Source: Micractinium sp. NFX-FRZ (Eukaryota > Chlorophyta > Trebouxiophyceae > Chlorellales > Chlorellaceae). Taken from it: a stretch of 51,811 bases of DNA. The position numbers were made by a program, and so were the translations under genes. The stretch lies in NCBI GenBank assembly GCA_029339195.1, contig JAPTJF010000446.1, positions 1 through 51,811 of the forward strand, given 5' to 3'. The notes under the pieces are model-generated. The model had not been told where the DNA came from. It did not search any database and saw only the letters and a list, made by a program, of their open reading frames with translations. This document shows, piece after piece, positions 10,201-22,030 of this stretch (positions within the stretch are counted from its first letter, which is position 1; every line of letters begins with the position of its first letter).

Positions 10201-13200
10201 ATCCCTCGTCCTCTGGCAGCTCCTCGGGGTTGACGGGCGGCACCAGACAGTTGACGTGGTAGGCGCGGTTGCACATGCCGTCGCACAGGATGATGTCGTT
10301 CTCCTGAGGAAGGGAAAATGACGGGGAGGGGGGAGGGGGAAGGAAGGGGAGGGGATGCGGCAGGGGCGGGGGTGAGTGAGGGTGGCGTGTGGTTCTGACT
10401 GTGGTTCTGAGCTGGGGAAGCCCGAGGAGGGAGGTGTCCATGCCACGACTTGCCCACCTGCAGGGCCTGCGCTGGCCTCTCCTTGATGTGGCCCTGCTTA
10501 ACCTCAACCAGCTGTTGGGCCTGGCGCTTGGGGTTGCCCAGCTCCAGCCCTTGTCCAGCACCTCCCTCCCCACCCTGTTCACATCCTCTTCACACTCTCC
10601 ACCCCACCTCGTCACTCTCGTTGCCCCGGCACTTGGAGCAGAAGATGTGGTCCAGGTCCAGCTCGCCGTCGCTGTCAAACAGGTCGGCGGGGATTGGCTC
10701 ATCACCCTCCGCCTCATCACAGTACCGCACACACTCCCGGATCGCCTCCTTGCACTTGGCAATCTGCAGAGGGGAACCCGCGGTGGGGTGGGGTGGGGGT
10801 GGGTGGGTGGGTGCAGGTTGGGGAGGTTGGGAGGAAGGCCAAGGGGTTGAGTGGAGGTTGAGCAGGACGAGCGCACCGTCTTGCTTGCTGCTCTTCCCGC
10901 CCTTGGCATGGTCACTCTGCACCACTGGCGCCACACCCTCCTTCACCTTGTGCCCCACCGGCCTCAAAGCATGACCCTTGTGCGCCACCGGCCTCAAACC
11001 ACGACACCCAACCTCTCCCTTGGCCTGCCTGATGTCCGGCATTGACAAGAGCCCACCCATGTCCCCACGGCCTGCCTGGAACCAAGCCAACCAAGGCCAC
11101 GCAGCCGGCGGGGCGCACCTGGTCCTTGGCTCGCTTGATCTCGGCCACCGGCTTGACCTTCTCCCGGCTGGCGCCCCGCCACCCGTCGGCGGCGTACGCC
11201 TCAACCAGCGCCTGCTCGTGCCTGCAGGGGTTGCCAGCAAGTTTGTAAGTCAAGTTCAACACGTCAGCCTGAGCTTCAGACGTGTAGGGGCGTGGGCACG
11301 GGCGTTGCTGTGATGCTGCCAGCCGGTTTGGGAAGCAGCCTGCCCCCACCCCCTGCACAGCGGCCACCCGCGCCTTGGGGGGGGGGGGGTGCAGGGGGGG
11401 GCTGCTGCCCCCACTTCTGCTCACCGCAGGCGTGACAGCTGGCTGCGCAGGCGCGCCAGCTGGCGGTCGTAGTTGTTGCTGCAGGGAGGCGAGGAGGCGT
11501 GTGGGGTGGGGGCGGCAGGGACGGACAGGGTTGTGGGGGGGGCTGGCACGAGGGCAGCACAGGTGCCTCTTACTGGCTGCAGAATGGCTGCAAATTGAAT
11601 GCAGAATGGCCACAAAATGACACACCGGCCCACCCACCTGTCCCTCTCTCCCGTTCATCCTTCCTTCCGTCCAAGGCAGCTTCCTCGGCGGTCACCCAGG
11701 CCAGGCCCCACTCCACCCACAGGCTGACCACCTCTCCTGGTTCAATTCCCGCCTTGCACGACAACCGACTGGCTGACTCCCTGTGCAGTCCTCTCCTAAT
11801 CCCCAGCACCCGCCCTCCAAGCAAACCTGCCCCACCCACAGACACCCTCCCACCCCATGCTGCCCACCAACACAAATTCGACCCACAGACACCCTCCCAT
11901 GCACCCCAGCCCACTCACCGGCTCTCCAGGTTCTGCTCCCGCCGCTTGCGCCGCTTCTCGGCAGCTTCCTTCTTCTTGGCAGCTGCCTCGGCCGCCGCCT
12001 TCTGCGCCTCCTCGGGCGACTTGGGCGGCTGCTGGGCCGCTGCCGCCTTGGCCGCAGCTGCCTTGCGCTGCTGCGCGGCGGGGGGGTGGCCGGGCTGCGG
12101 CGGCGCGCCACCTGTTGGGGGGGGGGTTGGAGCGGGTAGCGCGGGGCAGTGAAGCACAGTCAATCAAAGTTGAAAGAGAGAGATGGCTGTGGGTTCAAAA
12201 GGGCACAGGATGGCGCAAACCGCGCAGCTGCTGCTTAAAGACCACCTGTACACAACACTGCCTGCCTGGCCACAACCAACCACGCCAACCGACGCTGCGC
12301 CCTCTGGACCCCACCTTTGTTGGGCTTGCGGGGCCGCTTGCGTGCAGGCGGCTTCGGATCACTGCGCCGCCGCTTCTTCCCGCCGTCACCTTCATCACCA
12401 CCGCCGCCCTTATTGCCACCGCCGCCGCCGCCGTTGTCCTTGCCGCCGCCGGCACCAGCAGCGCCCTGCTTGCCATCGCCGCCGCCTCCGCGGCTGCTGC
12501 TGCCGCCGCCACCGCCGCCGTTGTCTTTCTGGCCCTTGCCGCCGCCTCCGCCGCCCTGGGAGTTGGAGCGCCCGCCCTTCTGCTGCTGCTGCTGCTGCTG
12601 GGTGCCCTGCTGGCCGCCCTGCTGGCGTGACAGCTGGTCGGCGGCGCCAGGCGCTGCAGGGCCGGCGCCGGCGCTACCACCACCGCTGCCGTCGCCATCG
12701 CCGCTGCCATCCCTCCGTGGCGGCGCGTCGTTAGCAGTTGGGCCCCCTTTGCCCCGCCCTGCAGCCTCCTCCTCCTTCTCCTCCTTCCCATCTCCCCCTG
12801 AATCGCCGCCATCCCCCCCGCCACCGGCAGCAGCAGCAGCCGCAGCGGCAGGCTTGGCCGCCTGCATCTCACCGCTCGCCGCAGCTGCCGCTTGCGCTGG
12901 GGCTGCGTGAGCCGGCGGCTCGCCTCTGCCGCTCTCCGGCAACTGCTGCTGCTGCTGCTGCTGCGGTACAGGCACGGCAGCGGGTGCATCGGGCCCAGCC
13001 GGCGGCGGTGCTTGGGGGGCTGCCGCTGGTACTGCTGGGACCGCTGCTGCAGCCGCTGCTGCTGCTGGAACCACTGCAGCAGCTTCAGGTACTGGTGCCG
13101 CCGGCGCGACAGCTGCTGCTGCTGCTGGGACCGCTGGTGCTAGTGCTGCTGCTGCCGCCACCACCGCCGGTGGGGCAGCTGGTGCTGCCGCCTCTGCTGC

Positions 13201-16200
13201 CTCTGCTGCTGCTCCAGGAGAGCCCTCATCAACTTCCATTGGCTCAAACGCATCAGCTGAAGGTGGCGGCACGGCAGCGGGGGCTGCTGCTACTGGCACC
13301 GATAGGCTCGGGTGCTGCGCCTGCGGCTGCACGGGCTGCTGCTCAGCTGCTGCCGGCGCTGCCTGCCCCGGGTTCTGCTGCTGCTGCTGCTGCTGCTGGG
13401 CTGCCGCTGCCGTTGCAGCAGCAGCGGCGGCTGCCTGCGCCTGCAGCAGCATCGCATGCTGCACCGCGGCGGCAGGCCGCGGGCCCGACAGGGCAGCCTC
13501 CACTGCCAGGGGATCAGCTGCTGCCTCATCGTCATCGTCACCAGAGGAGTACTGCCCATCATACTCATACCCAGCGCCATCGTCGCCGCCCGCCTCCCCC
13601 TCTCCATCGCTCTCCGCCGGCGGCAGCGGGAGCGGCGCCACGGCCGCCACCTGCGGGCAGGCAGGGCCGGGGCAGGAGCGGATTAGGGGTTAGGGTTTAT
13701 ACCCTAAACCCCTAAAACCCTAACAGGCAGGGCCGGGGCAGGAGCGGAAGGAGGCATGGCTGGGCGTGTCAAATGTGCTGCTCCCATGCTACTCCCGCAT
13801 CCCACCCCTTCACACCGGGAGCACCGCACAGTCTGGCATGAAGCCACCGCCTCCCACCCCTTGACAACGGGACCCCCCTCACCTCTGCGGCATCCAGCCC
13901 CAGATCAGCCGCCTGCACCGCTCGTCAGTTACTGCCCTCACGCCACGCCTCCTGTTTCACCCTCTTGCATTGAGAGCAAGCATGTCACCGCCTCCCACCC
14001 ATCCAGCACACACCTCTGCGGCGTCCAGACCCAGCTCCGCCGCCTCGCTCGTCAGCTGCTGCTCCGCCTGCTCCAGCTCCTTCAGCTGCTGCTGCAGCTC
14101 CTGCAGCCGCGCCTCCTCCTCGTGCTTCTGCTTTCGGTGGAGGGAGGGAGGGAGGGAGGGAGGGGGGGAGGGAGGTAGTTTCAGTGGTGTGGTGTCAGCA
14201 GGCGGGCCGGGAGGAAGGGGTGGCGGCAGGTGAAAGGCGCTTGCAGTCGCGGCTCCCCCCCAACACGCGTGTGCTAGTTTGACGAGAGAGCCATGAGGGG
14301 GGAGTGGTGGTGAGGATCAGCAGACACGGAAGGCAGGAAACGAGTTTTTTTTTTTCCTGGGAGGGAAAGGCAGGTGTGTGCCCCTTCACTGTGCACACCC
14401 TTCCCCTTCTCACCCTACCCCCTGTGTTTCAATGTTCACACACCCTCCCCCTACCCCCCTGCCCTACCTGCTGCTTGATCATCAGGCACCCCTTCTTCAG
14501 ACCCGGGAGCAGGCAATTGCGGCACTTGCCACACTTCTTGCGCTGAGCGGGCGGTGTGCCGGCGATGTAGAAGCCGCCCGCTGCCGCCGCAGCAGCAGCA
14601 GCTGCGCTGGCTGGCGTGGGGGCCTGGCTGCCGCCGGCGCCGACCATGGGCGACGCCCCACCCAGGGCCCTGGCAGACCCTGGGTAGGCACCTCCTGCTG
14701 CCTGCGCTCCTCCCAGCGGTGGGATGTTGAGGGGAGGCAGGCTGAGGCCGGGCAGGTTGAGGGCCGGCAGCGAGAAGCCTGGAAGGTTGAGGGGCGGCAG
14801 GGCAAGGCCCGGCAGGGCCAGGCCCGGGGGCCCGACGCCCGGCAGCAGCGCTGCCGCGCCTGCCGCGCCGGCGCCAGCGCCCGCCTCGCCGGCGGCGGCG
14901 CCGCCGCCGCCCTCGCCGCCCTGCTGCTGGGCCGTCGCCGCGGCGGCTGCTGCCGCATAGGCAGCGGCATACGCCTGCATCTGTGCGACGGTGATGCCGT
15001 CGGTCGAGCGCCGGGATCCGCGGCGGGCCGCCGTGGCAGCTGCCCGGGAGGGGAAGTAGTCTTCGTCCTCCGAATCCTCCTCCCCTGGCAGCCGCCTGCG
15101 CGCAGGCTTGTGCCGCCGCCGCCCGCGCCCCTCGCCGCTGCCGCCCGGCTCCAGCCCCAGCATCTCCCCTGCACCCAAGCCCTCACCAAGCAAGCCCTCG
15201 CCGCCCTCGCCGGCGGGCAGGGGCAGCGGCAGCGGCGGCAGCGCCATGTCGAGCGGCGGCAGCGGCATGGGCAGCGGCGGCATGCCGCCGCCGGCCGCAG
15301 CCGCCGCCGCAGTGGCCGCAAACATGGAGGCAATCTCGGGCGGCACGCCGTGCATGAAGGGGAGGCCCGCACCACCGGCGCGGCCGCCTCCCCCTGACCC
15401 GGGGCGGCTGCGGGCCACCGCCTTGGGGTTGGGTGCCACACCCACAAAGCCCAGCGCTTCGGCCACCTTGACCATCGACTTGAAGCGCTTGCCGCCGGGA
15501 GAGTAGTAGTAGGCGTCGATGCCGCCTGCAAGCAGGGGACGGATTGAGCAGGCCTGATGGGTTGAAGAATGCGCAGAAAGGATGGAAAGGATGTACTGGG
15601 TTGAGGCAGTGGATGCGTGGAGTCTTAAATGCGACGGTCCCGCCGGCCCGGGGTGGAGCTGAGGTTGATATGCAGTGTGGTTCCGGTTTGGGTTTGGAGG
15701 GGCCAAGGCAGTGCCCCCAGGTGTGCCGCATGTGCTGATGGCTGAGCACAAGTGCGTGGTCTCAGCCTGCAGGCATGTCCCAGTCTGCCCCCGTGCAGGG
15801 TGCTGCTGCACGGTGCACCAGCTGTCACTGCTGCTGCTGCTGCCCCTGCTGCGGCGAACACTGCGGCAGCAGTTCTTCCTGCGCAGTTCTCATGTGCGCA
15901 GTTCTCCCTGACAAGCGCACCTGCCGAGGCGCCATTCTGGCGGATGGACGCCTTGACCGACCAGCCAAAGGGCAGCGCCTGCCCCAGCTCCCTGCAGCAC
16001 ATGGAGCACAGGGCGGAACAGGGCAGGGCGGGGGCAGGTTGTGAGCACAATGACTGACAGACAGGCGGGCAGAGAAAAGCCAGGGGGCTGCCAGCAGCTT
16101 TGCCATGGCATGGCACCCCGCTTAGTCTGCAGCACAATGGCACACCCTGCCTTTCCGCACATGCACCACACACGTTGGCTGCACGGCAGGCACCTGTGCA

Positions 16201-19200
16201 ATGCCGCAGTGCCACAGCAGTACCACCCACTGCGCTCACCCGATGTACTTCACCAGCCGGTCCATCAGTGCCCGCTCGACTTCCTCGACCGTCTTGCCGC
16301 GCAGGGACTGCACGTTGCGAGGCAGAGCGGGGCACGTGGCAGGAGGAGGGCAGTATGAGTGGGCATGAGGAGGGTTGAAGGCAAGGCGAAGCAGGGACAG
16401 AAGCGATGGGGCAGGCGGGCGGGCAGGTGGGCAGCGGCCAGGCATGTGGGCTACCCCTTGACGGTGCTCTCTGCTGTCTCATTGTGAGGAGCAGGAAGTG
16501 ACCAGGCATAGGGCGGGCAGTGCACGGGCACGGCCAGGCAAAGGGCTGGGAGTGCAGGGCACAAGGGCGGCCAGTGCAGGGCACGGCAAGGCAAAGACAC
16601 CTGCCACCCAATGCCGTCCCATACCTGCACAGAGGGCTTGGGCAGCTTGCTTCCAGCACCCAGGCCCGCGGGCCCAGCGCTGCCAGGCGTGATGGCCGCT
16701 GGCGCGCCGCCCGCGCTGGCAATCGCACCTGGCGTGCCCCCCTGGCTTGGCTGCACCCCCTGCTGCTGGCTGCCGCCGGCAGACTCTGGGCGTGCCAGCA
16801 GCGCAGCTGGCGGCGCTGCTCCTCCCGAAGCCAGCGCAGCCAGCGCTGCCGGTGGCTCTACTCCAAAGGCGGCCATCACTGAGAGCGGCGGCACCGAGGG
16901 CCCCAGGTGCACCACACCCTGCCGCTCGCTCAGCTTGGGCAGCTGCGGCGGCCGCGGCTTGGCCGCCCCAGCCTCCTCGCCCTCCTCCTTTGCCTGCTGC
17001 TGCGGCAGTGGCTGGGAAGGCGCCTGCTGCTGCTGCTCCTGCTGCGAGGCAGCCTGCTGGGGCGACGCCTGCTCCTCCCGCGCCGGCCGCAGCGGGGAGG
17101 CACCCTCCCCCGCCTCCTCCTGCTGCATCTCCTTGCCCTCCTCTGACGCCGCCTCTGAAGCACTCTCCATTTCCACCTCCTCCTGCTCTTCCGACTGCTG
17201 CTCCCCCTGCTCCTCCCGCTGCTGCTCCTGCTTCCGCCGCTTGGCAGCCGGCTGCGGCGAGGGCGAGGCCGCCGCTGCGGTCTTGCTGCTGCCGCCACCG
17301 GCTGCGCTCTTGGCCGACGCGGGCGGCTTGCCGCGTGGCTTGCTGCCAAGGAAGGCTAGCAGGAGGTTGGCGTTGGCATCCGTCAGGCCTGCAACAGCGG
17401 GAGGAGGGGGGCCAGGCAGGCGGGGCAGGGGGCACGCTGCTGAGCTTCAAGGGGGACGGAAGTGCCCAGGAGGGACAAGGAGGGACAGGGAGGGACCCCA
17501 GGCCAGCGGCCCGCAGTTGCTTCCAGCCTCAACAGGCGCGGCGCACAGCTACCTGGCCGCACCCCCAGTAAGCGTGGTCTGCAGCTGCCTGCCCACAGGC
17601 CTGTCTCCTTCCACACTCCTTCTACACTCCATCCACACTCCCTCCCCACCCCCTCCTCTCACCGCTGGGACTGGGCGGCTCCTCCTCAGCCTCGCTCCCC
17701 TTGGCTGAGGCGGCACCCTTCTTGCCCTTGCCCTTGCCCTGGGCAGCCCCCTTGCCCTTGCCGCCGCCCGCCTTCTTCTCCCCGCCATCGCCCTCCTCGC
17801 CATCGGCAGTCGCGTCAGGCATGTCCTCATCTGCACTGCCAGCTTCAGCCGCGTCGCTATCGCCAGCGGCTGCCTCGCTGTCAGCCGCCGCAGACGCCGC
17901 CTTGCCCTTGCCGCCCTTGCCTTTGCCGCCTTTGCCCTTGACGCCAGACGCCTTCTCTGCCACTTCCTCCTCCGCCTCCTCTGCCTCTCGTGCCGGCTTC
18001 CGCTTCCCCCTGCCCCTGCCGCGCCCGCGCCCACGGCCGCCACGCCCACGGCCCCTGCCGCGCCCGCCCCGCCCGCCCCGCCCGCCACGTTCCTCTGCCT
18101 CGCCCTCCGCCTCCTCCTCGCCGCCGCTGCCCTCCTCGCCAGGCGGGCGGGACGCCTTGGCCTTGACGCAGGCATGCACAAACTCCTCGTCACTTGTGTC
18201 CTCCTCTCCATCCGCGTCCTCCCCAGCCTCCGCAGCGGCCTTGGCCGCAGCTGCCGCCGACAGCAGCGCCGTCACGCACGGCTCGCACAGCGGCGCGCGC
18301 CGCATCTCCTGCCGCAGAGTCACGCACACACGCTCCTCGCAAGCTGCCGCCGCCTGCTGCTCGCCGCCTGCAAGCGCTGGCGCTGCTGCCGCTGCGCCGG
18401 CTGATGCTGCAGCGGCTGCTGCGTCGCCCATAGCGCAGTCGCCATCACCATCTACCGCTGCTGCTGCGCCTGCTGCTGCTGAGGTGGCGGCGGGCTCCAA
18501 AAGGAGCGCCACCGCCTCGTGCGCCACCCCGCAGCTGCCGCCCTGGCAGCCCTTGCAGGGCAGCGGCGGCATGAGCACACCCTCCTCCACAGCAGCCGCC
18601 ACCAGCTGCTCCGCCTCCTCAATCTCCCGCTGCCGCCGCTCCTTGAGCTCCTTGTCTGCTAGCTTCAAGTGGGCCACGGCAGCGTCGTTGCCAAAGTGGC
18701 TGCAACAAATGAGGCAGGTGGCAACAGGCAGAGGGTCAAAGGCGGCAGTCAAGTGAAGCAGCGCAGCGGGGCTGGGCAGGCAAGTGGTTGCTGCCGGGGC
18801 GGCGGCAGGCAGGCAGTGGCGGCAGCGGGGCCGCTTCAAGCGCTGTGAGACACGAGGCGAGGAGTGTGAGGCAGGTCCTGCTCTGACGCCTTCACCCGGT
18901 GGCAAGCGCGAGCTACCCACTGAGACCCTTGCTTCCCCTGCGCTCCTGCCTGCCCCCCCTTCCCGCCTCCATCGCACCCCCGCTGCAGCACTGACGAGAG
19001 CCAGCAGGCAACCCCTGCCCTGCACCCCGCCCAGCCCCGCCCAGCCCACGGCTCACCTCATCACCCCTGGGTGCTGCGGCACCATCATGTGCATGGCCAT
19101 GAGCACCGCCGGATCCCGCACGTTGCGGCTCATCAGGCACAGCCAGCCATCGTAGCTGCAGCAAGGCAGGCAGGGCAGGCATAGCATGCAAAGCACGCAC

Positions 19201-21162
19201 ATCAGGGGCAGGCAGGTGGGCCGGTGAGGGAGGTGCAGGGGCAGGCAGGCACCTGCAAGGCAATCGCACGCTGCCATCCCCGACGCCCTGCCAGCCCCCA
19301 AAGCCCCCCTCCACTGCTCCCCACCCCCGCCCTCCTAAGCGCACACTTTTCCCGCACCCTGCTCACGTGGTCTCTGCATGCTCCGCCTCTGGCATCCCCA
19401 GCAGCAGCTCCGCCAGGTCACCCATCACAAAAGCGCCACCCGGGTCTGCACACGTGGCAGGTTGGAGGCGGTACCAACGGTCAACCCCGCATGCGTGGCA
19501 GGTTGGAGGCGGCACCAATGGTCAACCCCGCACGTGTGGCAGGCCAGCAGCATAGCATGCCCAGCACACTTGTGCCAGGTGGCCCATCAACAGGCAGCCG
19601 CCCAGGTATGCATGCCCAGGTTGGGCAAACCCTACTACACTCCCTGTGACCACACGCTCGTAATTTGCCCACCCGCGCCGCCGCCGGGCCGCCCTGCCAC
19701 CGGTCGGCCGGAGCCCGCCCAAAGTGACCATGCAACCAACCACGGCGCCCTCAAGCTCTCCTCCCCATCATGCACTTGCAGGTCATGAGCATCAGCAACA
19801 CCCCTGCACATCCTATGGGCACCCCCGGGCCCCACCTGCATCCACCACTTGGAACATCATGAGCATATAATTACGAACACCTCTGCCCGTCTGTTCCTGC
19901 CCCCCCAGTCCCCACCTGCATCCACCACGGGATCGTCCTGCCACTTGTCGGCCGGCGCCCAAGTGTTCCAGCCGCGGGGGCGCTTGATCTTGGGCGGCGG
20001 CGGCGGGCGGGGCGCCTGCGGCTGGCCGCTGGCTGCATTGGGGGAGGGCAGGAAGGCATGATCGAGCAGGGGGCAGGGGGCAGGCAGGGGGGCGGGCGGG
20101 TGTGGCAACAACTCCTGACAGATCGCACGAATTGAACAAGGGCTCAGCAGCAGAGCATGCATAGCAGCAGCTCCTCCGCCCGTCCCTCCGCGCTTCTGCC
20201 TGCGCCCGCAGCCAGCCCGCTCACTCTTGCGCGTGGGCGCCGCGCCGGTGCCGCCGCCCGCCGCCGCCGCTCCCTCGCCTTTGGGCGGCTTGGGCGGCTT
20301 CATGGGCCGGGGACGGTCTGGGTCCATTGGTTGCCGGCGCATGGCCTTGGGCTTGGGGGCCGCCCCTGGATCCAGTCCCATCCCGCGGGCCACCTGTGGT
20401 TGGGGAGGCAGCAGGGCGGAGGCCGGGTTGGGGTGAGCTGCGCTGGGATGTGCCAGCAAAGATGCAAGGCAGGGGCAGGCGGCAGGGGCAGGGGCAGGGC
20501 TGGAGAGCCAGCGGGTTGCGCCACTGCTGCTGCTTTTTCTGCTGCCTCACTGCCGCCGCTGCTACCATCGAGACACGTTGCACCGCAGGCGCGCCCCAGG
20601 GCTGCCGCCCGCTCCACTGCGCCGTGTCCCGCGGCGGCCGCCCGCACAGCCCCTCCCCGCCGCTCTGCCAGCTGCACCTTGCCTGCGCGCCTCCCCTGTG
20701 GCCCTGCCCCTTCGCTCCCAGCCCACCCTCTGCCTCACTCACCGCCACTTTGCTGCGGAAGGTCTCGCCGTGTGGGGCGGTGAACCATGTGTCCATGGAG
20801 CCCGCCCGCGACCCAAAGTCGCGAATGTTTGCGCGGCACTTCCATGCCCCATCCAGCTGCCCGCCCAGGCTCTCAATGTACTCCTTGAGCTTGGACAGCT
20901 GCTCATTCTCGATGTTTTGCTGCAGAGGAAAGTAGGGGTTCCGGCGGTGAGCGGGGGGCCGCGGCGGCAAGGCGGCGGCGGGAGGCGGGAAGCGGCGGCG
21001 GCGGACGGCGGGTGCCGGCGGGGACAAGGGCGGGCGGCACCGCCTGGGCACGCGCTGCGGCGGCTCCAAGGGTGCCCCAGGGGTTGAAAAGTTAAGGGCG
21101 CTGGCAATAGGCAGCAGGGGTGCGCGATTGAGTGGCCCCCGCCGCCTCACCAGCGTGTTCAT
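7277..21162 (-). CDS. two-MBD, CXXC-like, HAT3.1-type PHD-finger chromatin protein
   Basis: 24 coding exons on the minus strand: 21162-21151, 20919-20743, 20393-20225, 20032-19916, 19445-19367, 19155-19057, 18699-17663, 17388-16625, 16307-16240, 15991-15921, 15525-14468, 14127-14014, 13650-12315, 12111-11919, 11478-11425, 11221-11119, 10763-10608, 10303-10175, 9865-9742, 9330-9228, 8836-8625, 8451-8379, 8121-8018 and 7716-7277. All phases agree; about 2,263 residues. An MBD-like domain lies near residues 28-75 (GSMDTWFTAPHGETFRSK) and a second near 843-890 (LPFGWSVKASIRQNG, then DAYYYSPGGKRFKS). A CXXC-like cluster, KKCGKCRNC, lies near 1200. A C4HC3 PHD finger occupies about 1858-1912 (FCSKC, ILCDGMC, YHVNC, WLCPAC). 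The flanks match plant HAT3.1/PRHA, including ADLPSEDEEDEDYE and VDYRKL, but the homeodomain is absent and the C-terminus is acidic. Other parts are GR-rich, Gln/Ala-rich or charged. Likely nuclear, reading methylated DNA and histone tails (inference). The 5' end is uncertain: exon 1 may extend to 21247. Confidence 0.8.
9155..9244. repeat. 74-bp-spaced copy of an exon 3' end
   Basis: The end of the exon at 9330-9228 with its donor (plus-strand CATAGTCCTCGTCCTC at 9229) recurs at 9155 inside the following intron. The flank TAGTGCAC is also repeated. Confidence 0.8.
10066..10220. repeat. 100-bp-spaced duplication of the PHD exon end
   Basis: A 55-bp segment at 10166-10220, carrying the last part of the PHD exon and its donor, is repeated identically at 10066-10120 in the downstream intron. 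The spacing is exactly 100 bp. Confidence 0.95.
13658..13748. repeat. interstitial telomeric insert with 25-bp flanking repeats
   Basis: A 41-bp tract at 13683-13723 consists of G-rich telomere repeats (TTAGGG, TTTAGGG type) followed head-to-head by C-rich repeats (CCCTAAA, CCCCTAAAA). It is flanked by a perfect 25-bp direct repeat at 13658-13682 and 13724-13748. It lies in an intron of the MBD/PHD gene, 8 bp upstream of the acceptor for the exon starting at 13650. Confidence 0.95.
13883..13912 (-). other. candidate 30-nt alternative microexon
   Basis: On the minus strand a 30-nt segment coding AADLGLDAAE is bounded by TGCAG and GTGAGG. It resembles the end of the preceding exon (AAELGLDAAE, 14014-14127) and would be skipped or included in phase 0. 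It may be a functional alternative exon or a duplication remnant. Confidence 0.5.
14141..14176. repeat. GGGA microsatellite
   Basis: A run of GGGA units on the plus strand lies just upstream of the acceptor of the exon starting at 14127. On the transcribed (minus) strand it is the polypyrimidine tract. Confidence 0.9.
19453..19546. repeat. 41-bp tandem repeat, about 2.3 copies
   Basis: The unit begins CGTGGCAGGTTGGAGGCGG and recurs at 19453, 19494 and, partly, 19535, in the intron between exons 19916-20032 and 19367-19445 of the MBD/PHD gene. Confidence 0.85.
19832..19934. repeat. 80-bp-spaced copy of an exon end
   Basis: The donor end of the exon at 20032-19916 (plus-strand CCCCACCTGCATCCACCAC near 19912) recurs at 19832 in the downstream intron. 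A weaker match to the same exon lies near 19690-19726. Confidence 0.75.
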
Positions 21163-22030
21163 GCTGCGGCGCCGCCTGCCCTCCCGCTCCTTGAGCTCTG
21201 AGGCCCCCGGTTTCTGGCGCTGCGCGCAGCGCCCAGGCGGGTTATGCCTGCGAAACGAGAGGGGGGAGGGAGAGTGGGCGGCAGGAGCGGCGTCGGGCGG
21301 GGCAGGTGCGGCGCGCGACAGCGCTCCCTGGCAGCCACCCCGCGCAACGCGGGCGCGCGCCGTAGCAGCGCCCGGCCAGGGACATCACCCGCGACCGGGG
21401 ACGCGAGAGGGCCGCCCCACAGAGGCAGCAGCAGGAGGGCGGTGGCGGCGGCGGGCGACGCGCGGCACTGCGCAGGCGCTCACAGAGGCTGTTGCGGGGC
21501 TCCCCGCTGCCCTCAGACCTGTGCAAGGAAACTGTGCTGCAACTGGCAAGGCGCCAAGCACAGCAGACGCTGCTCAGGCAATAGAGGCTTGGTGGCGAGG
21601 GCAGCCGCACGCCATCACCGCTTGCTCGGTTGTATGTAGAGCTCGGCAACGAAGCTCACGAGTGTGAGTAGGATACATACGCCTCGGAATGCCCTCCCGC
21701 CTGCTCCATGTCCGAAGGCCGCGACCCCCATGCCAACTCGAGCGTCCCTGTCCTCCTGTGGGCCCGTGGTGAAGCTTGGACGGAATGAAAGCGCGCCACT
21801 GTGCCGTGTGCACATGGTGCGCTTCCAGGAGCAGAGGGCAGGCCTCCAGGGCCCCGCCGGCAAAACCGCCGCGGGGCGGGAGGCGGAGCGGGCAACTGCC
21901 GCCCGGCAGTGGCAGTGGCACCGCTGGGCAGCGCTGCTTGATAATATTACAATACAATGTTGAATATATAATACAACAATAAGAACAGCAGAGGACCTGC
22001 GCCCGCATGCGTGAAAACAGAGGGGGGCGG
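21163..22030. other. region between MBD/PHD gene start and ENT stop
   Basis: This holds the 3' UTR of the transporter on the right and the 5' region of the MBD/PHD gene on the left. A possible extension of the latter's first exon (to 21247, acceptor TTTCGCAG) stays open and reads HNPPGRCAQRQKPG in frame. No clear upstream exon was found. An AT-rich patch lies at about 21935-21985. Confidence 0.45.
21947..21951 (-). terminator. TGTAA polyadenylation signal
   Basis: TGTAA reads on the minus strand 80 nt after the stop codon of the nucleoside transporter gene, in a local AT-rich stretch. Confidence 0.65.

Noticed and set aside
10066..10220. Second PHD-finger exon
   Set aside because: The copied segment lacks the first half of the finger and no acceptor gives the needed phase 0.
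12738..13715. 325-residue plus-strand ORF
   Set aside because: It is a shadow of the GC-rich Ala/Gln exon of the MBD/PHD gene; Leu/Arg-rich composition is typical of antisense reading.
13683..13723. Chromosome end or telomere
   Set aside because: Only about 41 bp, inverted, inside an intron of an intact gene with a flanking duplication, so it is interstitial.
17701..18756. 351-residue plus-strand ORF
   Set aside because: It lies antisense to the acidic and GR-rich exon of the MBD/PHD gene and is Ser/Pro low-complexity only.
7277..21162. Splitting this region into two or three genes (MBD part, middle part, PHD part)
   Set aside because: Each candidate break has a good donor and acceptor with matching phase, and I found no internal stop, TGTAA or promoter-like gap that forces a split.
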